Origin: Acanthopleura granulata
Lineage: Eukaryota; Mollusca; Polyplacophora; Chitonida; Chitonidae
Length of the DNA stretch: 64,000 bases
Assembly (NCBI GenBank): GCA_016165875.1
Contig: JABBOT010000012.1
Location: forward strand, 15,503,168 to 15,567,167
Direction of reading: 5' to 3'
The notes beneath the pieces were generated by a model. It was given only the letters and a program-made list of their open reading frames with translations. It ran no database searches and had not been told where the DNA came from. The translations under genes were made by a program, and so were the position numbers. Below, piece by piece: positions 20,361 to 32,700 of this stretch (position 1 is its first letter; each line of letters opens with the position of its first letter).

Positions 20361-20654
20361 CAGTGTGTATGCTGATTTTTCATTCACTTACATATCTATA
20401 TGATGTATTTATTACCTCAGATAAAACCTTGCCCTAACATCACGTGTGAAAAAATTTACATCTTTACAGCTTTAATCCAGAGGAAAATCGCATTCATAAA
20501 AATACATTTTCCTTAGCTGTCCTCCTTAGGCAGAGAATCACTGGGAAAAAAAAAAGATCACTGGATCAAGATGTCCCTTAAAAGCTAAAAGGTCTGTGTG
20601 CTTTATATAAAAGATCCTGGAGCGCATCGTTAGAGGTAGCTTCGATTATTAGCC

Positions 20655-20815
20655 CTTGGCATCTTAAGGGAATCAAACCAGGTGTCAAAAGTTTTTCACC
20701 CTGGTGTTAAGGGAATTTAAACCAAGTGTCCAGAATTTCCAGGTGTTGAGGGTTTTCAGTCAGGTGTTACAGGAACAAAACCAGGTGTTCTAGTTTTTCA
20801 CCTGATGATAATGCA
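20655..20815. repeat. Degenerate tandem repeat, about 50-bp units, 3 copies
   Basis: Phrases AAACCAGGTGTCAAAAGTTTTTCACC, AAACCAAGTGTCCAGAATTTCC and AAACCAGGTGTTCTAGTTTTTCACC recur at about 50-bp spacing. Confidence 0.65.
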
Positions 20816-21746
20816 ATAATACATGTATGTCTCACTGAAAATTCTGGCTCAGTGAGACTGTGCCATTACACTAAATCCATGCTCATATGCAGGTTACACA
20901 CACTCGCTAGAGATTCACCACTGTTCACACCCACTAAAATCTCTTTATTGGACACCTGCACTGAAGACGTTGGTTGTCAGTTGGTTGTCAGTTGATTGAG
21001 GTTTTGGCGCCTCCGTCTATTCAAAGCATAGGTAAAGCTGCGGTGAGTGGATCGTCACGAGGTTTGCTTTTCTTTCATTAAAAGTCAGCCAATTACTGCC
21101 AGATGGTGACAGTTCAGGCCATCTTCGCCCACAGGTTTGTACTGCCAAAAAAACTGCTGCTGTTTTTCACACAGAAATGGAATGAACAATGTGTCACCTG
21201 TGATGTGGCATGTTCAAGCAGCTGGAGTGTGTGAACGTCCACAGGACTTAACAGCAGCTGTGTATTATCACGCTTCACTGCCTCGCCAGATCTATATTAT
21301 ATCTACGTATAACTTGAGCATTCCTTCCTCTGAACAGTCTTCAACAGTTCTTTAAACACCATTAAAGCTCTGCAAATTCAAGACACCTACTAGTAAAGCC
21401 AAAATGTATGCTATCATAGGGTCTCACTCACTTCCTGGAACATTGTGAAAGCTCTCTGATCAGTCTCAAAGTTCAGGATAAATATTAAAGAATAGTCACC
21501 CTCTCAGTTCATTGAACACGTTAAAAAGCTCTTTGATCACGACACAGCTGATTCACCAGTTGACAGAACCCTAGTAGCCACGTGAACTCCAGCGTTTTGA
21601 CATGAGCTTGGTGATGTTCCAACAAAACCAGGCCAGGAATACATGTCAGGTTCAAGAACATTTCTGAAGTTCCTTGAACGCAAGTGTCTTCTTCCTAGCT
21701 CCTGGACTTGTCATAGTCACAATCATGACTCCTTGTGTTGTGTCTC

Positions 21747-22835
21747 GTTCACCACAGCCACTGTGAGAGCTTGGACAATCGTGACTAAGCTTGAACAAGT
21801 GTGACCGAGCACTCAGTGACAGGTTCACCACAGCCACTGTGTGAGCTTGGACAATCGTGACTAAGCTTGAACAAGTGTGACCGAGCATTCAGTGACAGGT
21901 TCACCACAACTACTGTGAGAGCTTGGACAATCGTGACTAAGCTTGAACAAGTGTGACCGAGCACTCAGTGACAGGTTCACCACAGCCACTGTGAGAGCTT
22001 GGACAATCGTGACTAAGCTTGAACAAGTGTGACCGAGCACTCAGTGACAGGTTCACCACAGCCACTGTGTGAGCTTGGACAATCGTGACTAAGCTTGAAC
22101 AAGTGTGACCGAGCACTCAGTGACAGGTTCACCACAGCCACTGTGTGAGCTTGGACAATCGTGACTAAGCTTGAACAAGTGTGACCGAGCATTCAGTGAC
22201 AGGTTCACCACAACTACTGTGTGAGCTTGGACAATCGTGACTAAGCTTGAACAAGTGTGACCGAGCATTCAGTGACAGGTTCACCACAACTACTGTGAGA
22301 GCTTGGACAATCGTGACTAAGCTTGAACAAGTGTGACCGAGCACTCAGTGACAGGTTCACCACAACTACTGTGAGAGCTTGGACAATCGTGACTAAGCTT
22401 GAACAAGTGTGACCGAGCACTCAGTGACAGGTTCACCACAGCCACTGTGAGAGCTTGGACAATCGTGACTAAGCTTGAACAAGTGTGACCGAGCACTCAG
22501 TGACAGGTTCACCACAGCCACTGTGAGAGCTTGGACAATCGTGACTAAGCTTGAACAAGTGTGACCGAGCACTCAGTGACAGGTTCACCACAGCCACTGT
22601 GAGAGCTTGGACAATCGTGACTAAGCTTGAACAAGTGTGACCGAGCACTCAGTGACAGGTTCACCACAGCCACTGTGAGAGCTTGGACAATCGTGACTAA
22701 GCTTGAACAAGTGTGACCGAGCACTCAGTGACAGGTTCACCACAGCCACTGTGAGAGCTTGGACAATCGTGACTAAGCTTGAACAAGTGTGACCGAGCAC
22801 TCAGTGACAGGTTCACCACAGCCACTGTGAGAGCA
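21747..22835. repeat. 76-bp minisatellite, about 14 copies
   Basis: Each unit reads GTTCACCACAGCCACTGTGA, then GAGCTTGGACAATCGTGAC, TAAGCTTGAACAAGTGTGAC and CGAGCACTCAGTGACAG. Variants (GCCACTGTGTGAG, AACTACTGTGAG, GAGCATTCAG) alternate in blocks, suggesting higher-order duplication. Diverged units continue to about 23030. In minus orientation it lies 0.5-1.6 kb past the SBF stop, in or just beyond the 3' UTR. Confidence 0.95.
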
Positions 22836-23056
22836 CGAACAACCATGGCTAAGCTTTTACAACGAGCGCTCATGATTCGGTGTTTTGTTCACTACGGCTA
22901 CTGTGTGAGCTCAAACAATGAGGACTGATGATTCGAGGCCTCGTACACCATGGCTTCTGTGTGAGCTTGAACAATGAGGGTTGATGACTCCATGCCTTGT
23001 TCACCATAACAACTGTCTGAGCTTGAACAGTCAAGCGGTGCCGTGTTCACCCCAGA

Positions 23057-23332
23057 TACAGCTGCACAATCAGCCTGTTCTGTTGAGCTAGAGAACTCTC
23101 ATACCGGAAGTCCAGGATTAAGTTAACCAGCTAGTGGCCATCACCGTATACAGCTGCACAATCAACCTGTTCTGTTGAGCTGGAGAACTCTCATACCGGA
23201 AGTCCAGGATTAAGTTAACCAGCTAGTGGCCATCACCTTATACAGCTGCACAATCAACCTGTTCTGTTGAGCTAGAGAACTCTCATACCGGAAGTCCAGG
23301 ATTAAGTTAACCAGCTAGTGGCCATCACTGTA
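23057..23332. repeat. 92-bp minisatellite, 3 copies, containing the SBF stop codon
   Basis: Units end at about 23148, 23240 and 23332. The last unit overlaps the SBF terminal exon. In minus sense the real end is AGC TGT ATA CAG TGA TGG; the downstream copies read AGC TGT ATA AGG TGA TGG and AGC TGT ATA CGG TGA TGG. The last coding codons plus 3' UTR have therefore been duplicated in tandem. Confidence 0.93.
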
Positions 23333-26300
23333 TACAGCTCTGTATCTTGTCAATCCATTCCACAGCAGTTTTGGCCTCCGTGGCCAGGAAGTGGTACACT
23401 CTCTTCATCGTTCTCATCTAAAGGTAGAGGCAAAATCAACATGTAAAGCAGCAGATCTACAACAGTTTTTATGGCTTTATACAGCAGTGTTTTACTTCTC
23501 AATCATGAATGTACAATTCTTTTATACAAAAACACCCATAAATTCCAGATTTTATGGCTAGACACAGAAACTTAGTGGCATTTTCCCAGAATTCTGAAGG
23601 CTTGAAAGGTCTATTTTTCAAAAGGACAAGATCAAAATTTTGGCAAAGTAAAAGACAACCTCAGAGCGAGGCTGCAAATACTAGCACACTAAAGCGAATT
23701 AGCTTCATGTAGTGCCGATCAATACTCGAAAATGATCTTAATCACGATGGCCTCAATGCTAAACTTTGCTTAGCAACTTTATCAGATAACCAAGCTGAAG
23801 ACACCAGATATGACTCTCCAACCAGTCACAATACACCTGCACTCGACTCACCATGGTGAAGACAATAGACATTACACTCCAACCAGACACAACATACCTG
23901 CACTGGACTCACCATGGTGAAGACAATAGACATTACACTCCAACCAGTCACAATAAACCTGCACTCGACTCACCATGGTGAAGACACTAGACATTACACT
24001 CCAACCAGACACAACATACCTGCACTGGACTCACCATGGTGAAGACAATAGACATTACACTCCAACCAGTCACAATAAACCTGCACTCGACTCACCATGG
24101 TGAAGACACTAGACATTACACTCCAACCAGTCACAACATACCTGCACTCGACTCACCATGGTGAAGACACTAGACATTACACTCCAAACAGTCAAAACAT
24201 ACCTGCACTGGACTCACCATGGTGAAGACACTAGACATTACACTCCAACCAGTCACAACATACCTGCACTGGACTCACCATGGTGAAGACAATAGACATC
24301 ACACTCCAACCAGTCACAACATACCTGCACTGGACTCACCATGGTGAAGACACTAGACATTACACTCCAACCAGTCACAATACACCTGCACTGGACTCAC
24401 CATGGTGAAGATACTAGACATTACACTCCAACCAGTCACAATACACCTGCACTGGACTCACCACGGTCAAGACACTAGACATCACACTCCAACCAGTCAC
24501 AATACACCTGCACTGGACTCACCATGGTGAAGACACTTATCCCAGGAGAGGAAGAACACCTACAGAATTGAAGGGGCTTACCTCGAAAAAGGCATTTTCA
24601 TCGGCCTTTTTTGGAGCAGACTGGACGTTTTTGATGGCCTGGACTGACACCACCTCGGCTAGATCTATGTACCCTTTGCAGTTTGAGTCTTCCATAGCGT
24701 CATAGTACCTCAGCTGGTGGGGAAAGACAAATGAGAGAGCATGACTTTAAAATTAGCTTTCATTGTATGAAAATGTTCACAGGACTGGGATACAAGGCTT
24801 AAATTTCAAACATTACCACTTTACTGCTCAGAGAGATGAGCTGTGTATGAACCATACTAGTGCAAGAGCCTCTTGTAGGACACCAGGCCCCTTGTGGAAA
24901 TGGACAGCAGGAAATGTCTCACAGAAGTCTGATAACGAGGGCTGATTGGGTTAAAATTCGACGTTGAAGTTTTGTTTAAGCCAGATTTAGTCCACCTTAT
25001 CCAGTTAAGTTAAAACTCAAGTACATTTTCGCAGAATTCCACACGTATGCACAAAAGAACGGTACAAAGGAAAAAATGAAAAAAATGTACTTAAATTTCT
25101 AAGTGTTATGGCATGTTTTTAAGATGCAGGTTCTTTAATATTTTCAAGACATCAACTGGTTCTTGTAGATAAAACCATGACGTTAAGATGACAACACAAT
25201 ACATTTTCATACTCAATGCATCATTATTTCAACTGTGGACAGCAAATGCTCAAATTTGTAATTTTAATATGTGAGATTGGCGAGAAATTCAGGTTCATCG
25301 GTTCAGTATAAACACTTCATCACACTATCTCAGTAAAAGTAGAGGTGTATGCAAAAACAACGTCAAGATTTCTCTCCAATATCTTGCTCCATCTCATAGC
25401 CCGAGCAGATATCTCCTGTTGATTATCCACCAATCGGCGAGTTTCACATCTGTGAGCCTTGGGGCAAAACAAGGATGACAGCTCCTGCAATCCCAGGGAA
25501 GATCTGAGAAATGTTCAATATGTGTAAATGTGTTCTAAATTATGTCCTATGGATATATAAGGTGTTTGTCCTCTTCTTTACACACTGCCAAGTCAGGTTG
25601 TATCTTGTCATCACGACTACGTTTATTTACAAAGAAGGCATACCTAATTCAGTGATTATTACATGATTCAGCAAAAGTTTCCATGTGAAGGTCTTTAAGA
25701 TGGTTATGCTCCATAAGGTGTGTTTTACACGGTAAACTCATTCATGTAAGTATGCACTTTGTATCATTGTATACCAAGTACTGTTACTACACCCCAAAAC
25801 CATAATTTTGTACAACCTGAAAACACAAAGTCTCAGCCCGGGTTACAGTACCATAACCTCTAGTACGCATGCATCAACGCCATGCCAAATCAGAACCAGT
25901 ATAATTGACATTCTCTACATATTGCCGACATTAGCAAAAAAAATCACAAATACGACAAAATGTAACTGTAGGTTGATAAATATCTGAAATCAAAATGTCA
26001 GGGTCACTGTTTCACACGCATGCACAGCACTAAATACTCATAGGTTTGTAACAATTTTGGGTATTTACCACATCTGTGTCTAAAATGAATCTATGTACAT
26101 TACTGTTACCTCAAAAAGTCTGAAATTAAAGAATTACATGTACAATGAATGGAAGACTTTTAAGTATTTTTATGAGAAACTTGAAAAACTTGTACTGAAA
26201 AACTGTGGTAGGATCACTGGGGACCTCATCCATTTTGAGGAGCTATTACTCTGACCTGTATTTTAGTGGTTATCACTTTGAACTGTACTGAGTAGTCCTG

Positions 26301-26715
26301 GTAGTGATGAGCATGGCCAACAATGCGTAGCCATGACCTTGCCCTATGTGAAGTAACTATAGCCTTCACCTATGTGGACCAGCTATGATCCTGGCTAATT
26401 TATGAGCAGCTGTGACCTTGACTTACATGAATACACTAAAGTGTATTTTCAGAGTACCTGTAGTTCTGGACTTCAGTTTTTCTTTTTTAAGTGACCCGTG
26501 ACATGAACAAAATACATGTGAACTGAGAGAGAGAGTGGGTGACAGACTTCAGCCATACACTACCTGATGTTTCATGGCATCCAGAACAAACCAGCGCTGC
26601 TTCCAGCCCTTCAGAAGGGCGCCTCGCTTGTAGAGATAGCCCTCGTGGGTGCGGTTCTCGCCCACGTTTGAGGAAAACTGGTCGTAGCTCTGTCCCCCCG
26701 TACCCATGCTACCGT
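23325..26715 (-). CDS. SBF1/SBF2: SBF exons: C-terminal PH domain and stop
   Basis: 26564-26715 ([28 protein letters not shown]), 24582-24713 ([20 protein letters not shown]...ADENAFFE) and 23325-23417 ([20 protein letters not shown], then SCIQ and TGA at 23325-23327). A complete PH fold with the C-terminal Trp helix. The last exon abuts the 92-bp tandem repeat. Confidence 0.95.
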
Positions 26716-29700
26716 CTGTCGCGCAGGAATGGGGTTAAAAACACAAAACACAGCCCAGTTACTACAGACCCCAAGCCAACAGAGCCATACATGAGACATA
26801 ATACAGCTGCAGCGGTATTAGTATGAAACAAGACAGCCACTCGAAGGACACACCCAGCAAACTGGCAACAAACACTCCGGGAGCTCTACTTGATGACCAA
26901 ACAAGTTTGTGTGTACGGCCAGCAGATGCCTTAATGCTAAATACAACTACAGCATGTAGTAAGTCAATATCACTCATATTTACAGAAAGAAAATAGAAAG
27001 AGGTTATGCAATATCATAATAATATTTTCAAGTGCATAATAGTTTTGATATAGGATTATTATATAATGTAAATGGTGGATAACACACATAACAAGTGACC
27101 AATCAAACACACACAGAGGATTAGCACAAACATCACAAAATATGAAAGTTCTTTAGGCAGAGAAACAAATACGTTGTATTGATTGTATTAAAATTTATTT
27201 GTCTTTTCAGTTTTAAGCATATTATTTAAGAATTCCACACTTTACACTTTGAAAAGTTGTCTGTCAATTTCACACAAATGTCACTTAAACATGCCATGAT
27301 GTATAGACCTTGTAGTTTCAAAATGAAGTTTGAAAAGTTACCTGCAGGGCTTGATCCTGAATCGGGCAAGCCACTACGGGAGAGGTTCGCTGTACTGCTG
27401 GCAGGGGGCAGCACCTTAAGCTTTGTGCAGTTCTTGGGAACATAACTGACGCATTTGTCATGGCAGTTATAGCCACAGTCAGCACACTGCATCCCTATAG
27501 GTGAAACTGTAGACAAAAAGAAAGGAATCACAGCCTTAACACTTCAGAACAAAACAGTCATTTGTACGTAAATGTAAACACACACGCAAATGGGTTCTGG
27601 CAGATTTGATTCAATGTTCTTCACCACACAAAATTATATCTGTGTACTCCATGATATCCGTGTATTCCATATACTATGAGATGGAACAGTACGGTAATAA
27701 TAATAAGAAATTGCACTTTTGTAACAAAAAAAGATTAGTTTTAATCTAATACAGAGAGCATGATTATGGTGATATGCTTTTAGTCAAACATTTGTGATTT
27801 CACAACTCTTCATAAAACTTTCATCATTGTCCTCAAACTCTCTCCTCAAAGTCTGAATTAATATTTCAACCAGTTACCCCAATCAAACAAATGATAAAGT
27901 TTATGAGCCTAATGTAAGACCATAAAAATCCCCCCACCTCACCTCAAATGACTGGTTCACATTAAGAAAGCAAATTTTACATAAGATAAAAAAAAAAAAA
28001 ATTTACATAAAGAGTTATAGCTAGTAAGAAAACCAGGCCATTTCATCAAAAGGGAGGTAACCTTTGTGCAAACAGTAACCGTACCTGTTTTGACAAGTCC
28101 CCAGAGCACATTGGAGCAGTAATCACAGTAAGCTGGCGTGGTGAAGGTGAACACCTCAAAACGATGGGACTGGTTGAAGACACGAGCTGCCTCGCCCAGC
28201 ATTTTGCCCCGCACCAGGATCTCCAGGGTGGAACGTTTGTGGATGGAGCGTCCGTGAGAGCGGATCAGCTGGGTGTTCAGGGAGATCTGGCGGTTCAGAG
28301 GTTCGTGTGGGGACTCCAGTTTGTCATACACTGTTTTCCACTTTCTGGGCAGGTGTTCTAACTTACTCTCTAACCTACTAATTTTCTGGAAAGATTCACA
28401 GAAAGCAATTTATGAACATTAATTATCATCAATACATGGTTTCTGGGGCTATGTGACACGTAAAGATTTATTTATTTGATTTGTGTTTTCTGTCGTAATA
28501 AAGAAAATTTCAATTATACGACGGAGGCCAGCATAGGAGGAAACCTGGCTGAGCGAGGGGGAGGAAACCCATGAACATCTGCAAGTTGCTGGCAGACCTT
28601 CTTACGTAGAGGAAGTCAGCATGAGATGATTATAAATGACGTCGACAGACTACACATGATCTGAAAAGACGTTACTTTAAACTGCCTGTACATTGAATCA
28701 GAACTACAGCATATTCAACGAGAAACTGTTACACATTTCTGAAAATATAATATATTACAATAGTACGCAACAAATTGTAGGCCTGGAGTTCCACATACAT
28801 TTCAACACAAAGTTCAACTGTGACTGTAGGCTAAAGGGTAAACCTTAAGCGTTCTTTGGTCAATGCCCCTACCGTGAAGAGCTCTGTGAATACTGATGGT
28901 TGTTGGACGTTAATGTTGTTGTAGCAGCCATTGAGGATCTTCCTCCTGGGGTTGTCTGCCCCTTCCTGTTCCTCCACCAGCTGGAGTTCCTTGTAGGCTA
29001 GCTCTATGTCATAGGAAGGACCATGAGCTAAGTCCTCTGTCAGGTAGTAGTCCCAAATCTTCAGGTTGGAGAGGTTAGAATATGGCCTCAGCACCTGGTA
29101 AACACAAGGTTACAGTTACACACACTCAACATGACAAACAAGTCTCACACACAATATTGATGCTTTTCTGATATTTATGCTTTTCTGGTATCTTCAAAGA
29201 TGGCTTAAATGTGCTTTATTTTTTTTTTTACAGGGTTTTAACTTTTCCCCTCCATGTTATATATCAAGATTTTCATTACTTTGTTTTCCGTCACAGCAAA
29301 AATTGCAAACTGACTAGATTTATTTCATTCAAGTGTGCTTTGGGAAAACATGGATATTGCTACCCATTTGTTTACTGGCTTTAAAACCAAACTCATGAAG
29401 AGGTTTTTCCAGTACATGGTGAAGAATGATGGTCATTTTAGGCATTCAAATCTCAGCATTTATTACTACACATCTCTGATATTTAACATCTTAATTCTTT
29501 TTTAACTTGTTGTCTTCCTATACATTCGCTTCCTAGCATCACTGTGCTAAATTCCTATCAGAGCACCCATCAATACTTCAAGTCTGTTGATGATACTTCA
29601 TAACCTCTCTCCATCAAATATTACAGCCACTAAGGACTGCCTTAAAGATAAAGATGTGATTGGTTGTACACAACTGCTACCCCGAAAACATATCATCTCT

Positions 29701-32700
29701 TACCACTTCCTGGTCCAGAGTACTATAGTGGAAGTTGAAGAAGATTGGTGACTTGCACCAGTGCTTATCTATGTATTCCCAGAGAGACATGCCGTGACTG
29801 GCCGAGTGTTTGGGTGTAAACCCCGCCTCCTCATCGCTCGTTGTCAGCTTCCCTTTCTTCTCCTCCAATAGCCAGCCCGCTTCCATCCGCTCAAACTCAT
29901 TATCCAGCATGAACGTGCGGAAACGATTGGACACGTAGTGGTAGGCCATGAACTTGATGAAATACTGATTGAACTCAAATGAGCAAGGGAACTGAGTATG
30001 GATCTGAAAACAGAATGAGAAAATGCAGCATGGAAAAAACTTTTAAAAGTCCATGGTGAGCAAATTATTGCAATATCCAGTTGTGCCTGAGGGAGAGTAA
30101 GTTGATCTGATGTGGCACTTTCATACTTTGGCACAGTGTGGTTTTACTATTGCAATTCTTCAACCGTTTTGCATGTTTTCAAGATGTTTATTCAGGCATA
30201 TTCTGAGGGTACTATTCTGTGTGGACTGACAAATTTATACCCTTTCTAAATGTATTTTTGTGTCTAAATTGAACCTTTAAAGATATATAAATTGCACTGA
30301 AAGTTACTCTTTCATATTAAAGTAAAAAGGTTGAGAAACTAGCGTACATTCACAATGAAAAGGATGACAATTAATATTTGCAGTAGTTACTTTTTGGTAA
30401 CAGGGATGGTACTGCAAACCCCAAAACTTCAGAATACAATTTTCTAGCATTTATTGCACATTAAGAATACCTTTAATCACTGGAACATTTAGCAAAAAGC
30501 ATTTCTGAGTAGTAAAAGCCATTCAGAAATGATTGGTGTTTATATAACCTGAAAACAAAAATGCTGTTAAATATGGAAAATAAGAATTGTCAGAACTAGG
30601 GATCATGTCAAGGTCAGCTCTAACGTCATCATCTAAACATACAGTGACACGCCTGAATGTATTCATGAATTTTATTTATACTCGACACAACAGTAAAGAT
30701 TTTTACAGGGTGTGGTGATGACTTTCACAACATCAGTCTAGGTTTGTGGGCAGAATAATTCTTTTGTTGTCCAGGACAACTAAGAGCTGTCGGGTGACAT
30801 GCTGGTAAAATAAGATCCTCTATACTGGACCTGTAGAGATTTCATACTTCTTCTTTTAATACGTTACTACACTGGCTCATACAAAGGCACGCCATGAAAG
30901 GCTAAATAACAAGCAGCCTTGTAATAACAAGCAGTGACGACGTTCTCTACTGGAGCCTTACCTGATGGACCACATCCAGGAACTGTAGGAAGATGGGAGC
31001 GAAGCCGCTGGCCTGGTTAGCGGCCGTCTGGTTACTACGGTGTGTGAAGCGGTGGCCAAACGACAGCCACTCCTTCTCGATCAGCACTTTGAAGCCCTCT
31101 ATCGTCCGGTAGAATGGGTCCATTAGCAACTCAGCAACTGACACCACCTACAATATGAATGGAAATCCAGTCTGTTCCTCTTTGTTATGTTATTGTTGTG
31201 TTTTGATGTTTAACACCACAGTCACCACAGACAAGAAGTGTTGTGTTTTGATGTTTAACACCACAGTCACCACAGTCAAGAAGTGTTGTGTTTTGATGTT
31301 TAACACCGCAGTCACCACAGTCAAGAAGTGTTGTGTTTTGATGTTTAACACCACACTCAAGAAGTGTTGTGTTTTGATGTTTCACACCACAGTCACCACA
31401 GTCAAGAAGTGTTGTGTTTTGATGTTTAACACCACAGTCACCACAGTCAAGAAGTGTTGTGTTTTGATGTTTAACACCACAGTCACCACAGTCAAGAAGT
31501 GTTGTGTTTTGATGTTTAACACCACAGTCAAGAAGTGCTGTGTTTTGATGTTTAACACCAGTCACCACAGACAAGAAGTGTTGTGTTTTGATGTTTGTCA
31601 CCACAGTCAAGAAGTGTTGTGTTTTGATGTTTAACACCACAGTCACCACACTCAAGAAGTGTTGTGTTTTGATGTTTAACACCACAGTCACCACAGTCAC
31701 CACAGTCAAGAAGTGTTGTGTTTTGATGTTTAACACCACAGTCAAGAAGTGTTGTGTTTTGATGTTTAACACCACAGTCACCACAGTCAAGAAGTGTTGT
31801 GTTTTGATGTTTAACACCACAGTCAAGAAGTGTTGTGTTTTGATGTTTAACACCACAGTCACCACAGACAAGAAGTGTTGTGTTTTGATGTTTAACACCA
31901 CAGTCACCACAGTCAAGAAGTGTTGTGTTTTGATGTTTAACACCACAGTCACCACACTCAAGAAGTGTTGTGTTTTGATGTTTAACACCACAGTCACCAC
32001 AGTCAAGGAGTGTTGTGTTTTGATGTTTAACACCACAGTCACCACACTCAAGGAGTGTTGTGTTTTGATGTTTAACACCACAGTCACCACAGTCAAGGAG
32101 TTTTAGCTGCGCTGAGCAGCTCTACAACAGCATCACTGTTCTTGATGTCCTGGATGATGCTTTCTTGTCTTATGACTGTGGGGAGCACTTTAGACTGATT
32201 GGTATTTTATGTCAAACTCAAGAATATTTCACTTATACGATGGCGGCCAGCATTATGATGGGAGGAAACCGGGCAGAGCCTGGGGTAACACATGACCGGC
32301 CGCAGGTTTTTAGCAGGCCCTCACATGTGTGGCTGGAGAGGATACCAGCATGAGTGGGGAGTACTTTTGAAATGCACATGTCTTGCAGCTTATTTGTCAC
32401 TTTCTCTTGTCCACTTATACAACAGGTTTATGACTCTACAAAATCAGAGCACCTTGATTAGTTGACAGTCACTCACCACAAACCTGACACACCCCTGGAC
32501 TAAACACCCCAGCCAACCTGCATGGAACTCAGTTACAGCCTCCAACCTTCCTTAAATGTTTTCTGCATGAACGAGCCCATGTGTCTTTATGAAGGTTACA
32601 TAATATGTACAACAATGGACAATATCTAAATCTGAATTAAAGTTCTTCATTCAAAAACGTTATTTACATAATACCCAAAATGCATGTAGTAAATGTTTTC

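Noticed and set aside
21747..24535. CRISPR-like regular arrays
   Set aside because: Head-to-tail minisatellites without unique spacers, in a spliced animal genome.
31185..32106. Long open frames on both strands (303, 172 and 159 codons) that look like repetitive proteins
   Set aside because: They arise because all repeat-unit lengths are multiples of 9. They lie in an SBF intron, have no start context or domain, and mirror each other on opposite strands.
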